A DNA stretch of 64,000 nucleotides from Bartonella apihabitans (GTDB lineage Bacteria; Pseudomonadota; Alphaproteobacteria; Rhizobiales; Rhizobiaceae): NCBI RefSeq assembly GCF_030758755.1, contig NZ_CP132387.1, positions 2,223,001 to 2,287,000 of the forward strand, given 5' to 3'. The notes under the pieces are model-generated. The model was not told the DNA's origin. It did no database searches and saw only the letters and a list, made by a program, of their open reading frames with translations. The position numbers and the translations under genes were made by a program. Of the stretch, positions 8,320-19,709 are shown piece by piece (positions within the stretch are counted from its first letter, which is position 1; every line of letters starts with the position of its first letter).

Positions 8320-9875
8320 TAGCCGTTTCCTTCTTTTGTAAAATCACCTGAAACAGCTTTCTTCACTTTCAGGAAAGCACTCGGCTCCCGTTTACCGACA
8401 AAGCCGCGCGGTTTCCACACCATGACGAACACCATCGCCAGACCGAACCAAAGCATCCGATATTGTGGCGGGTCAAAATCAGCCAATATCATTTGTAGGG
8501 CCGGAACATCGCGCAATAACTCGGTACCGCCAATCATGACCGCGGCAGCCACAGCAATCCCACCAAGCGAGCCCATGCCGCCCAGAACAACAATTGCCAG
8601 AATAATTGCCGATTCGTCGAAAATGAAACTTGTGTAATCGGCGCGCCCCTGTCTTGCTGCGAAAAACGCTCCGGCAAAACCGCCGAACATTGCGCCGATG
8701 GAAAAGGCCGTCAATTTTGTTGTTACTGTGTTGATTCCAAGCGACCGACAAGCAATTTCATCTTCGCGTAAAGCTTCCCATGCCCGCCCGATTGGCAGCC
8801 GACGCAGCCTCATCACAACCCAGGCGGTAATCACCACCATGACAAGAATGACGTAATAGAGAAATATCTTATAATGGGCAGCCTGAAAATTTAATCCGAA
8901 GAGTTCGGCAAATCCGCCTTCACCCCTTGTGAAGGGAACGCCGAAGAATGTTGCCTTTTGAACCGACAGGCCGGCAGCGCCGCCGGTAACCGGTGTCCAG
9001 TTTTGCAAAATTGTGCGGATAATCTCTCCGAAAGCCAAAGTAACAATGGCAAGATAATCACCACGCAATCTTAACACCGGAAATCCCAGCATCATCCCCC
9101 AGAGGGCTGCAAAAATACCGGCCAAGGGCAAGCACAGCCAGAATGAAAAGCCGAAATGATTGCCGAGAAGGGCAACCGTATAGGCTCCCACGGCATAAAA
9201 AGCGACGTATCCCAAATCAAGCAAGCCGGCAAGGCCAACCACAATATTGAGCCCCCAGGCAAGCATGACATAAATCAGTATCTGGATCGCATAATTGTCG
9301 ATCCACTTTTGCGACTGGGCGAGATTATCAACGAGAAAAGTCGTGACAAAAAACGGATATACAAGCAGAAGCGCCAGAATACATCCCGGAGCATATTTCT
9401 GGAACCCCGGTGTGACTTCCCTGACCGTTATCCTGATTGCCTGTTGAATGCCTCTGGCATAAAGAAAAACAAAGGCAAGCAGCACAAAAGCAACGACGAC
9501 AATTCCGGCAATGAAAAGCTGATGGGCTTGAGCCGACAAATTATAGGTGGATTGCGCAGAGGCATCTTCATAATAAAGCCATGCCCGATAGGCGATGAAC
9601 AATATAACAGAAGGGACGAGTGCAAAAACTGCTCCCTTTGTACCACCGCCAAAAAGGCACCACGTAAAACGCCCGACACCGGCAATAATCACATAATTAA
9701 GAAGATAACCGATTTGCGGTGTCAGTGTCATCTCGTTTCGCAAATTGAGATCAGCCCTGAAACCCACGATAAAGGCAAACAGCAATAATGCGATAAAAGC
9801 TGTCACAATGCCTTCGCGACAAGCGCGTTTAAAGTCGATTCTTCCGGCATTTGGCAAAGATGTTATCTGGTTCAT
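8319..9875 (-). CDS. livM: Branched-chain amino acid ABC transporter permease LivM
   Basis: Inner-membrane permease of the Liv importer. 518 residues, long for LivM because of extra N-terminal membrane segments ahead of the conserved core, a form common in Rhizobiales. The core carries LNIVVGLAGLLDLGYVAFYAVGAYTVALL, GDYLAIVTLAFGEIIR, and the EAA-like loop LPIGRAWEALREDEIACRSLGIN that contacts the ATPases. Nine bases after livH and overlapping livG, so one transcript is likely. Confidence 0.94.
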   Translation of the reverse strand: MNQITSLPNAGRIDFKRACREGIVTAFIALLLFAFIVGFRADLNLRNEMTLTPQIGYLLNYVIIAGVGRFTWCLFGGGTKGAVFALVPSVILFIAYRAWLYYEDASAQSTYNLSAQAHQLFIAGIVVVAFVLLAFVFLYARGIQQAIRITVREVTPGFQKYAPGCILALLLVYPFFVTTFLVDNLAQSQKWIDNYAIQILIYVMLAWGLNIVVGLAGLLDLGYVAFYAVGAYTVALLGNHFGFSFWLCLPLAGIFAALWGMMLGFPVLRLRGDYLAIVTLAFGEIIRTILQNWTPVTGGAAGLSVQKATFFGVPFTRGEGGFAELFGLNFQAAHYKIFLYYVILVMVVITAWVVMRLRRLPIGRAWEALREDEIACRSLGINTVTTKLTAFSIGAMFGGFAGAFFAARQGRADYTSFIFDESAIILAIVVLGGMGSLGGIAVAAAVMIGGTELLRDVPALQMILADFDPPQYRMLWFGLAMVFVMVWKPRGFVGKREPSAFLKVKKAVSGDFTKEGNG

Positions 9876-9884
9876 GGCCGCCGT

Positions 9885-10793
9885 CTAAACCTTTTCAACT
9901 TCTGGCCGTCCAAGAATACCGGATGGCATAAATACGAGAACAATTGCAAGAATGAGAAAGACCGCAACGTCTTTATATTCCGGCGGAAAATAGGTTTGCC
10001 ACAAAGCTTCTGTCAAGCCAATCAGAAGACCACCAAGAACTGCGCCGGGCAGCGACCCGATTCCCCCGAGAACGGCGGCGGTGAAAGCTTTGATTCCAGG
10101 AATAAAACCATCGGCAAAATGAATTTGTCCATAATTCATCAGGTAAAGTGTTCCGGCTATTGCGGCAAGCGCTGCCCCCATAATGAAGGTCACCGAAATA
10201 ATCCGGTCCACATTGATTCCCAAAAGAGCCGCCATTTTGCCATCCTGTTCGACGGCACGTTGGGCGCGCCCGAGCGGTGTTTTGCTGACAATATGGGAAA
10301 AGATAAAAAGCAGAACTGCGGTAACGACCACGACCAGAAGCTGCTTGTTCAAAATAAAAACATCAGTTCCCGGAATGACAAAACCACCGCTGATCATTTC
10401 CGGAATAGGCTTGTTACGCGGGCACTGCTCGACCTGAACGAAATTGCGCAAAACAAACGACATCCCGATTGCTGTGATCAATGGAGCAAGACGAAAGGAG
10501 CCGCGCAATGGCCGATAGGCAACCCGTTCGATAACCCAAGCCCAGACAGATGTGAAAACCATTGAAACAATGAGCATTATAAGCAGTGCCAAGGCAATAG
10601 GTACCGCCGCCGGCAATGTCAGCAACATCATAAACACAATCATCGCAATGAAGGCACCGATCATGAACACATCACCATGGGCAAAATTGATCATGCCCAA
10701 TATGCCATAGACCATCGTGTAGCCAATAGCGATAAGCCCATAAATAGCCCCCAAAGCAACTCCGTTTATTAGTTGCTGAAAAAAATAATCCAT
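9885..10793 (-). CDS. livH: Branched-chain amino acid ABC transporter permease LivH
   Basis: First gene of the liv cluster, the partner permease of LivM. 302 residues from MDYFFQQLINGVALGAIYGLIAIGY, the family's usual N-terminus, through NFAHGDVFMIGA and the cytoplasmic TPLGRAQRAVEQD loop. The frame is open further up to 10955, but those 54 codons lack family similarity. The start at 10793 has AGGGG about 12 bases upstream. Promoter expected in 10794-10960. Confidence 0.93.
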   Translation of the reverse strand: MDYFFQQLINGVALGAIYGLIAIGYTMVYGILGMINFAHGDVFMIGAFIAMIVFMMLLTLPAAVPIALALLIMLIVSMVFTSVWAWVIERVAYRPLRGSFRLAPLITAIGMSFVLRNFVQVEQCPRNKPIPEMISGGFVIPGTDVFILNKQLLVVVVTAVLLFIFSHIVSKTPLGRAQRAVEQDGKMAALLGINVDRIISVTFIMGAALAAIAGTLYLMNYGQIHFADGFIPGIKAFTAAVLGGIGSLPGAVLGGLLIGLTEALWQTYFPPEYKDVAVFLILAIVLVFMPSGILGRPEVEKV

Positions 10794-10919
10794 TGAATGT
10801 GCGTCCCCTGTGTTATTTTTCCGTTTTCCACAATACCAACTGTCAGGCCGAAAGCAAATGGCCGGAATAGGGATTAACGCAATCGAACGCGGTTTCATAG
10901 TATTTTTTAAATTTTCTAA

Positions 10920-10952
10920 AACTGCTTTGAGATAAAACAGTTCAAAGCAGTT
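10920..10952 (-). terminator. Candidate terminator of the MFS/HlyD efflux operon
   Basis: Inverted repeat AACTGCTTTGA / TCAAAGCAGTT with an 11-base loop, 12 bases past the HlyD-family stop, followed on the minus strand by TTTTAGAAAATTT. Moderately convincing. Confidence 0.55.
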
Positions 10953-10963
10953 CAACCTGTAAT

Positions 10964-11980
10964 TTAATTTTCTGACTTTTCCGGATCTACTGATGTATCA
11001 ACATGGGGAATGACCGACATACCGGGTATTAATCGCTCAACATATTTCTGGTCAGGGTCGATCTCGATGCGAACCGGAATGCGCTGAGCAACTTTGGTGA
11101 AATTTCCGGTTGCGTTATCGGGCTTCAAAACAGCAAATTCCGAACCGGCCGCTGGCGAAAAGCGGGCAACATGTCCTTTGAATTTATACCCGTCCAACGC
11201 ATCAACAGAAAATTCCACCGGTTGTCCGGCTTTCATATTGGCACATTGCGTTTCTTTATAATTAGCGACAATCCACACATCATCGGGTACAACGGCAAGG
11301 AGTTGCGTTCCCGCTGTTACATATTGGCCGAGTTTGGCACCAACTTCACCGACACGCCCGTCGCGTGGGGAATAAATTTTGGTATGATCAAGATCTATTT
11401 TTGCAAGTTCAACCGCCGCTTCGGCACTTTCGACATCGGCCTTCAAGCCTTCCCGATCAACAAGAATTTTCTTCAACGCCTGTGTTCTGACTTCAAGTTC
11501 CGCACTTTTTTGATCACGATCAGCCCACGCCAAATCTTCACTACTTTGCGATGACACACCACGTTGCGTTAATGGCTCAACACGTTTCCAGTTAAGCTCC
11601 GCCTTGGTAAAGGCAGCCTCTGCGGAGCGAATATCGGCTTTCGCTGATTCTTCCTGTTGATAGGAACTCGCCAATGCGGCCTTTTTTGAATCGAGTGTGG
11701 CTACTGCCTGTTCCACCTTCTGTTTGAAAATGCGATCTTCTATTTCGACAAGAAGTTCACCTTCTTTGACGCGCTCGTAATCTTTAATCTTTACGCTCGA
11801 AATATTCCCCGCCACTTGCGGGCTGATCATCGTCACAAAGCCTTTAACATAAGCATTATCTGTGGTTTCGATACTGCTGATAAAAGGAGGCAGTTGCCAC
11901 GCCCATAATATCAATAATATCCCGCAAATACCGGCGATAATGGAAACAGCCGTTGCTTTTGAACGTAAAAACCTTATCAT
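10964..11980 (-). CDS. HlyD/EmrA-family efflux periplasmic adaptor
   Basis: 338-residue membrane-fusion protein: one N-terminal transmembrane helix (about residues 10-30), then TTDNAYVKG and the lipoyl half-motifs, a long alpha-helical hairpin (about 95-190), and the returning VYSPRDGRVGEV-type beta domain (here IYSPRDGRVGEVGA). The ETTDNAY start is typical of EmrA partners of 14-helix MFS pumps. It should bridge the MFS pump in this operon to an outer-membrane channel, perhaps the NodT-like factor at 45-47 kb, although that has its own MacAB. Third gene of marR-MFS-adaptor, 32 bases after the pump. Confidence 0.88.
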   Translation of the reverse strand: MIRFLRSKATAVSIIAGICGILLILWAWQLPPFISSIETTDNAYVKGFVTMISPQVAGNISSVKIKDYERVKEGELLVEIEDRIFKQKVEQAVATLDSKKAALASSYQQEESAKADIRSAEAAFTKAELNWKRVEPLTQRGVSSQSSEDLAWADRDQKSAELEVRTQALKKILVDREGLKADVESAEAAVELAKIDLDHTKIYSPRDGRVGEVGAKLGQYVTAGTQLLAVVPDDVWIVANYKETQCANMKAGQPVEFSVDALDGYKFKGHVARFSPAAGSEFAVLKPDNATGNFTKVAQRIPVRIEIDPDQKYVERLIPGMSVIPHVDTSVDPEKSEN

Positions 11981-12012
11981 TCTCTTTCATCCGCATTTTT
12001 AACGCCTGGTTT

Positions 12013-13662
12013 TCAGGCTGTTTGTGTCGATAACTGGACTTGTTTGTCACGAAAATTTTTATATCCACGCAAAGCCATTCTGATGAGCAACATCACCAGA
12101 ACAATAAGAGCGATACATGAATAAAGGCGGAACACATCATTATAAGCCAGAACATTGGCCTCGAGTGTCGACCTTTTTGCTAATGCCGCAAGACCCTCGC
12201 TATGTCGCAATACCGGATCGCTGATCACGTGGGCGTAGGCATCCGAGAGCTGATTGACACCATTTGCTACCATCGGATTGCTCATCACAATTTGTTGGGT
12301 GAGAATATTTGAATGATATTTTTCAAATACAATTTGTAAACTGCCGAAAAACGCCGAGCTCATCAGTCCGCCCGTATTTTGAGTAAACAGAAAGACAGCA
12401 ATAAAACTCAGAATATAATTCGGTCCTCTGGCAATAGCCGTTGCCAGCCCCTTCGACATGGAAGGCGGTAAAAACAACGCATAGCCAACGCCAATCATTG
12501 CTTGACTTAATATCATCTGGTCGGGTCTTGTGAGATTGGTTGCATGGCTATCCATGAAGGACCCGCCAGCAAGCAGGATAAGCGCAATAACGTGGAACAA
12601 ATCCTCGCGGCCAGGCTTGAAAAATATAGCACATGAAAGGCCTCCGAGAACGGTGCCAACAACCACGCCTGCATGCATAACTTCCATTTCACGGTTGAGC
12701 AGACCGAACAGATTAAAAAAATTGGATGCTAAAGTTGCCTGTTCCGACAGCAAAATTCTGAACATCATAAGAACGATTGCGATGTGAAGCATTTCTTTGC
12801 TGAATAGCCAGCGTAAATCAATCAACGGATTTTTCCGGTTCAGTTCTATGACTGACGCGACCATAAGGCAGAAAACCGCAATAGCGAGCCACCACCCCAT
12901 CCACGATACGTCACGCCACCAATAAAGTTTACCGACCGGCATAATTGCCGCGTTAATTCCAAGACCGACAGCGATAAGTGCGTAGCTCACATAGTCCAAC
13001 TTCTCGATAACTTTTGCCCGTTTGATTGGCGTTAGCGGCAAATAGAAAATGCAAGCAAAGCCGATGAGTGCAAGCCCCATTTCCAGAGCAAATAGCGCGT
13101 GAAAGCCCGCATGATCAATCAATGCAGGTGAAACCAGCCTTGATAAAGGAACAGCAAGAGCAATATTCATCAAATTGAGGCTCAAGCCCACAGTGCGCTT
13201 TTTGGCTGGTGCGAATGCTTCAATCATATAGAAAAAAGCAAGGGACGACATGGGGGCCGCCGCAATACCTGCGAAAAACCGGATAATAATTGCCGATTGC
13301 AAGCTTGTGACAAACAAATGCAATATACATGTCAATAAAAAACCGATAATCGACAATTCGGCAAAAAGTCTCAGACCATATTGGTTTCTTATCTTGATAA
13401 GAAAAATAGACAGGCTGACATTGGGCGCCATATAAGCCCCGACAAGCCATGTCGTTTCCTCAACAGTTGCATGAAAAAAACCTGTGAGTTGGGTAATGTT
13501 GGATTGCACCATATTGGCCCCGAGGCCATAGACCCATTGTAAAAGACTTGCCGCAAAAATATAAATCAGACAGCGATGGATGGGACCGGCAAATATTTTG
13601 CCGGGATTGGGAAACGGCGGTTCCCGTTCATCATCGGGCAGTGGGAGAACGCCTGCGCTCAT
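12013..13662 (-). CDS. DHA2-type MFS multidrug efflux transporter (EmrB-like)
   Basis: 549 residues with about 14 hydrophobic segments. Motifs fit the DHA2/EmrB group: N-terminal TTWLVGAYMAPNVSL and the region-A-like LIKIRNQYGLRLF loop. Substrate unknown. Its ATG overlaps the marR stop (13659-13662), so it is translated from the regulator's transcript. With the downstream adaptor it probably forms a tripartite proton-driven exporter. Confidence 0.87.
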   Translation of the reverse strand: MSAGVLPLPDDEREPPFPNPGKIFAGPIHRCLIYIFAASLLQWVYGLGANMVQSNITQLTGFFHATVEETTWLVGAYMAPNVSLSIFLIKIRNQYGLRLFAELSIIGFLLTCILHLFVTSLQSAIIIRFFAGIAAAPMSSLAFFYMIEAFAPAKKRTVGLSLNLMNIALAVPLSRLVSPALIDHAGFHALFALEMGLALIGFACIFYLPLTPIKRAKVIEKLDYVSYALIAVGLGINAAIMPVGKLYWWRDVSWMGWWLAIAVFCLMVASVIELNRKNPLIDLRWLFSKEMLHIAIVLMMFRILLSEQATLASNFFNLFGLLNREMEVMHAGVVVGTVLGGLSCAIFFKPGREDLFHVIALILLAGGSFMDSHATNLTRPDQMILSQAMIGVGYALFLPPSMSKGLATAIARGPNYILSFIAVFLFTQNTGGLMSSAFFGSLQIVFEKYHSNILTQQIVMSNPMVANGVNQLSDAYAHVISDPVLRHSEGLAALAKRSTLEANVLAYNDVFRLYSCIALIVLVMLLIRMALRGYKNFRDKQVQLSTQTA

Positions 13663-14102
13663 GAGCGGCCCTCTCTTTCAACCGCATTGGCGATATGTTG
13701 AAGAACCCCCATGGCACTTGTAATATTTTTATCGTCAATGCCGGACATCACCTCATGACTGAGATGAGCGGCATAAGTTTCTATTTCCTCGACTATTTTT
13801 CTTCCCTCGGGCGTTAAAGTAACGCGCTTGGCACGCCGGTCATCTTCCGCAACATTTCGTATAACCAGCCCCTGTTCTTCCAGTGCATCAATAAGCCTGA
13901 CCAGAGTTGCATGTTCAATGCCTAATTCTTCAGCCAAATTTTTCTGGAAAAAATCGTCCTGATCTTTCAGGGCCGACAAGGTGAGTGCGCGGGCCAAGGT
14001 CAGACCGTGCTGGCGGATACGCGCGTCCAGCAAATTTCGCAATTTACGGCTGACTTTGAATAACAAATCGATAAACAGCACTGATTGAGTGGCGTTTTTC
14101 AT
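13659..14102 (-). CDS. MarR-family transcriptional regulator
   Basis: 147 residues with the winged helix fold: the recognition region LAEELGIEHATLVRLIDALEEQGLV (split about residues 57-82) and the wing VAEDDRRAKRVTLTPEGRK, both diagnostic of MarR. First gene of the operon with the MFS pump and adaptor, so it likely represses the operon until a ligand binds. A probable operator lies just upstream. Confidence 0.92.
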   Translation of the reverse strand: MKNATQSVLFIDLLFKVSRKLRNLLDARIRQHGLTLARALTLSALKDQDDFFQKNLAEELGIEHATLVRLIDALEEQGLVIRNVAEDDRRAKRVTLTPEGRKIVEEIETYAAHLSHEVMSGIDDKNITSAMGVLQHIANAVEREGRS

Positions 14103-15058
14103 GAACTCGTCCAGAGAATTTATGTAGTATGCTAATGATTATGATGCGACATATATAAGCATAGAAATTTATTCGCAATTCACTTCCTTACTTCTCACAA
14201 AGGGTTGAACCGGTTACCAGTTCCAACGAACGCAAGCGTATAGTTATCCGGATTTCTTTTGGCGGGAATAGTTATCAATCAGGATGTTTCTCGGCATGAG
14301 AAACGCATAAAACTGTTCTTATGCTTCAATCTATGATTGTGACGTTTATGAGGCAATCGTAACCAACAAACCTATAAATATTCGCGACCGAATTTACTTT
14401 TTCAAATTCCTTGAATATTTCCGATCCCGGATTCGCGTTCGAAATAATCGGAATTTTGGGCAAGCATTATCATTCGTGATGTTTGATTACCGACGTTTCG
14501 CGAGAAGATATTAATTACCGAAAATTCATCGCACGTTTTGTTGAAATATCAGAATACCTATTATTTGGAATGCGATATTACGTTTTGTTTTAAATAACCA
14601 GTTTTCAAACAAAAACCGGACTATAAGATTAGTTCTAATGATATTAAAAAAGTTATCCATAAAATTATTTTTTATGGTTTACTATATATTCTATATAAAT
14701 AATTTCTTTTCTATTTATTTCAGAGCGATATGGTTAGAAAACGAACACATGAAAACATTTAAAACTGAATAAATTCAAAGACGACAGAATTGTTTCGCTG
14801 TTACAATTTATTCAAAAATGAATATCAGTTTTTGGGTGGTGAAATAATACTGAAAACTAACGGGTTGAGGCGGGTTTCTTGTTTGACGAATGAATGGCCT
14901 TCGGCTCGTCTGCGTTCTGCATTATCAAATTCTATAGCACATCGACTTTGATGAATGCCCGTTACGGTAAAACACCGCTAAAATCCTTCACCTTTTCAAT
15001 GTCGCCCGAACAAAAAGCAAAAAGGAAAAGGTGGAAAATAATAAAGAAACGCCAGTGA
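14103..15058. other. Long AT-rich noncoding region between marR and atpC
   Basis: 956 bases, the longest gene-free stretch in the window. The right end abuts the atpC stop and the left end holds the marR promoter. The centre (about 14580-14760) is very AT-rich. No open frame over about 60 codons, tRNA or recognised riboswitch. It could hide a small RNA or decayed gene, but I see no positive evidence. Confidence 0.5.
14128..14163 (-). promoter_or_regulatory. Candidate promoter/operator of the marR efflux operon
   Basis: About 26-60 bases before the marR ATG. Arms TATGCTAA (14128-14135) and TAAGCATA (14156-14163) form an imperfect dyad. On the minus strand TTGCGA and TATATG, 17 bases apart, could be -35 and -10 elements overlapping it. 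Autoregulation is the usual MarR pattern. Location and spacing are seen, function is inferred. Confidence 0.35.
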
Positions 15059-15463
15059 TCAGATTGTCGAGATAACGTTCTGTATAGATGTCAGTTGATG
15101 AATAAAATCTTCTGCCTTGTTGCGTGCTTCATCATTCTCGGCACCTTCAAAGACATCGCGCGCTTCACTAATGCGGCGCTCCAAATCGCTTTCATCGAAT
15201 TTTTCAACGGAAACGGCTGATTCAGCTAATAAAGAACAACCGTAACGATTAATATCGGCGAAGCCGCCATAAACAACAAATGACAATTGGCCGGTTGCCG
15301 ATTTTACTGTGATAATTCCGGGGGTAACCGCAGTCATAACAGGAGAGTGATCAGGAAGAACGGTCATATAGCCTTCACTTCCCGGCAAGACAACTTCTGT
15401 TGCTTTTTCCGAAAGTAGCAATTGTTCTGGAGAAACCAGCTCAAATAAAAATGATTTAGCCAT
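15059..15463 (-). CDS. atpC: ATP synthase F1 epsilon subunit
   Basis: 134 residues: the N-terminal beta-sandwich begins FELVSPEQLLLS and includes VVLPGSEGYMTVLPDHSP. The C-terminal helical hairpin is present. Couples the gamma rotor to the c-ring and can inhibit ATP hydrolysis. I place the start at the ATG of MAKSF, where family members begin. A GTG four codons upstream (15473-15475), preceded by AGGG, is possible. Last gene of atpHAGDC, separated from atpD by about 160 bases containing two hairpins. Confidence 0.93.
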   Translation of the reverse strand: MAKSFLFELVSPEQLLLSEKATEVVLPGSEGYMTVLPDHSPVMTAVTPGIITVKSATGQLSFVVYGGFADINRYGCSLLAESAVSVEKFDESDLERRISEARDVFEGAENDEARNKAEDFIHQLTSIQNVISTI

Positions 15464-15538
15464 ATCTTTCGTCACCTTACCCTAAAGACAATCAGTAAAA
15501 TCCGCAAAAGTCTAAAGAGACCTGAAGATTTCAAACTC

Positions 15539-15585
15539 TTTGCAGTGCAAAAATAGATTTTCCCTAACGGGCAAGGCACTGCAAA
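15539..15585 (-). repeat. Inverted repeat between atpD and atpC (distal)
   Basis: Perfect 10-base arms TTTGCAGTGC (15539-15548) and GCACTGCAAA (15576-15585) with a 27-base loop. It is the second of two consecutive hairpins in the atpD-atpC spacer and ends one base from the first. Confidence 0.6.
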
Positions 15586-15586
15586 T

Positions 15587-15619
15587 GGTTCTGTCGCCAA
15601 TATAAAAGGCGACAGAACC
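15587..15619 (-). repeat. Strong hairpin between atpD and atpC (proximal)
   Basis: Perfect 12-base arms GGTTCTGTCGCC (15587-15598) and GGCGACAGAACC (15608-15619) with a 9-base AT loop, seven bases after the atpD stop. On the minus strand the sequence that follows (ATTTGC) is not a T run, so it looks like an mRNA-stabilising or attenuating element rather than a complete terminator. Confidence 0.7.
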
Positions 15620-15626
15620 CTTTCAA

Positions 15627-17258
<1,632 letters not shown>

Positions 17259-17270
17259 TTACCTTCCATA

Positions 17271-18158
17271 TTAGAGCGCTTCTGCGCCCGCAATAATTTC
17301 AATCAGTTCTGTCGTGATCTGAGCCTGACGTTGACGGTTATAAGTGACCGACAGTTTATTGATCATCTCACCCGCATTACGTGTTGCATTATCCATCGCA
17401 CTCATCTTGGCACCCATTTCTCCGGCACCGTTTTCCAGTAGTGCCCGAAAAACTTGTACACCAATATTGCGCGGGATAAGCGTATTCAGGATTGTTGCGG
17501 CGTCAGGTTCATACGAATAAACGGCAGGAACAACTGCTTTCTCCTGTGTATCTTCGGTCTCATCTTCTTTCGGAGCGGGGATAAGTTGCAGGGAAGTCGG
17601 TTGCTGATTGATGACTGACACGAAGTCGGAATAAAACAATGTGCAGACATCAAATTCGTCTTTTTTGAACAATTCAATTATTTTATCCGCAATGTTTTTA
17701 GCGTGCGAATAATTGAGGTGCTTGGCTTCCCGCAGGCTGACATGGTCAATGATATATTGACCGAAATCACGATGCAAAATATCGAAGCCTTTTTTACCCA
17801 CAGTGAGTATTTTTACACGTTTGCCCTGCCCGAGCAGTACCTTGATATGCTCGATTGCATGGCGGGCAATTTGCGAATTGAAACCGCCACACAGTCCACG
17901 CTCTGCTGTACAGACCACGAGAAGATGCACATCATCTTTCCCGTTGCCGACCATCAATTTCGGTGCATCTTCTGTACCGATATGAGAAGCCAGATCGGTA
18001 AGCACCGCGGCCATACGTTGCGCATACGGACGCGCTGCTTCTGCTGCCTCTTCTGCGCGACGCAGCTTTGCCGCAGCGACCATTTGCATCGCACGGGTAA
18101 TTTTCTGCGTCGCCTTAACCGAGGCGATACGATCTCTAAGATCTTTTAGCGAAGCCAT
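17271..18158 (-). CDS. atpG: ATP synthase F1 gamma subunit
   Basis: Central rotor shaft. 295 residues with the conserved N-terminal coiled coil ([32 protein letters not shown]), the [12 protein letters not shown] motif, and the C-terminal helix [19 protein letters not shown]. Lies 20 bases after atpA and 18 before atpD. Confidence 0.96.
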   Translation of the reverse strand: MASLKDLRDRIASVKATQKITRAMQMVAAAKLRRAEEAAEAARPYAQRMAAVLTDLASHIGTEDAPKLMVGNGKDDVHLLVVCTAERGLCGGFNSQIARHAIEHIKVLLGQGKRVKILTVGKKGFDILHRDFGQYIIDHVSLREAKHLNYSHAKNIADKIIELFKKDEFDVCTLFYSDFVSVINQQPTSLQLIPAPKEDETEDTQEKAVVPAVYSYEPDAATILNTLIPRNIGVQVFRALLENGAGEMGAKMSAMDNATRNAGEMINKLSVTYNRQRQAQITTELIEIIAGAEAL

Positions 18159-18178
18159 TAAACCGTCCCATCATCAGA

Positions 18179-19709
18179 TCAAGAAAAGTTCTTGGAATAA
18201 GTTTGAAGAACTGTCGTCAACTTGTTCTTCAGCTCATCTGTCAACTTCTGTTCGTTGCGGATACCATCAAGAATATCCGTATGGTCGGTGCGCATCAGCG
18301 CCAGAAATCCTTGTTCGAATTTGCTAACCTGATTAACAGCAATCTTGTCGAGATAACCATTTACACCGGCAAAGATAACAACAACCTGTTCCTCTGTCTT
18401 TAACGGTGAAAATTGTGGCTGCTTCAACAACTCGGTCAACCGCGCACCGCGATTAAGCAGACGCTGGGTCGATGCATCAAGATCAGAGCCGAATTGGGCA
18501 AAGGCGGCCATTTCACGATATTGGGCAAGTTCACCCTTGATCGAACCGGCTACCTGCTTCATTGCTTTAATTTGCGCAGCAGAACCAACACGCGAAACCG
18601 ATAGTCCAACGTTCACCGCCGGACGGATACCTTGATAGAACAGGTTCGTTTCAAGGAAAATCTGACCATCGGTAATCGAAATCACATTGGTCGGAATATA
18701 GGCTGACACGTCATTTGCCTGCGTTTCAATAACAGGAAGTGCTGTCAGCGAACCGGCACCATGAGCATCATTCATCTTGGCTGCACGTTCAAGCAAACGA
18801 GAGTGCAAGTAAAAAACATCGCCAGGATAAGCTTCACGCCCCGGCGGGCGACGCAGCAACAAAGACATCTGGCGATAAGCCACAGCCTGTTTTGACAAAT
18901 CGTCGTAACCGATCAAAGCATGCTTGCCATTATCACGGAAATATTCACCAATCGCACAACCGGCAAACGGCGCAATAAATTGCATCGGAGCCGGTTCGGA
19001 AGCAGTTGCAGCAACAATGATCGAATATTCCAGTGCGCCACGTTCTTCCAGTGCTTTCACAAAACGGGCAACAGTTGAACGTTTCTGACCGACAGCAACA
19101 TAGACACAATAAAGTTTATCTTTTTCGATATTCTTGTCATGTGCCGGCTTCTGGTTAAGAAATGTATCAAGCAAAATTGCTGTTTTACCGGTTTGACGGT
19201 CACCGATCACCAACTCGCGCTGACCACGTCCAATCGGAATAAGTGCATCAATCGCTTTAAGACCGGTCGACATCGGCTCGTGAACCGATTTACGCGGGAT
19301 GATTCCGGGAGCCTTGACATCAACACGACGACGTTCTTTGGCATTGATCGGGCCTTTACCGTCAATCGGATTTCCCAAAGCGTCCACAACGCGTCCAAGA
19401 AGCTCCTGGACCAACAGGAACATCAACAATGGTTTTCGTGCGCTTGACCGTATCACCTTCACAAATGTCACGGTCCGAACCGAAAATAACAACACCGACA
19501 TTATCACTTTCGAGGTTAAGCGCCATACCACGTATGCCACCGGGAAACTCGACCATTTCACCGGCCTGAACATTATCCAAGCCATAAACACGGGCGATAC
19601 CGTCACCCACAGACAGAACCTGACCAACCTCGGAAACTTCGGCTTCTTTACCGAAATTTTCGATTTGACTTTTCAGGATTTTAGATATTTCCGACGGTTT
19701 AATATCCAT
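18179..19709 (-). pseudogene. atpA: ATP synthase F1 alpha subunit, reading frame broken by a one-base insertion
   Basis: Non-catalytic nucleotide-binding subunit of F1. Codons from 19709 give the usual [16 protein letters not shown] start and run to TIVDVPVGP. The frame then fails, and the rest ([16 protein letters not shown], Walker [20 protein letters not shown]) continues in another frame to 18179. The coding strand reads CCAGGAGCTT where CCAGAGCTT is expected, so one extra G near 19405 explains it. Removing it yields 509 residues, the normal length. The neighbouring atp genes are intact and alpha is indispensable, so the break is probably an error in this sequence. Start overlaps the atpH stop (TGATG). 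Confidence 0.95.

Noticed and set aside
9156..9788. Plus-strand 210-codon frame
   Set aside because: Lies wholly antisense to livM. The protein is highly charged and low in plausibility, a shadow of the real gene.
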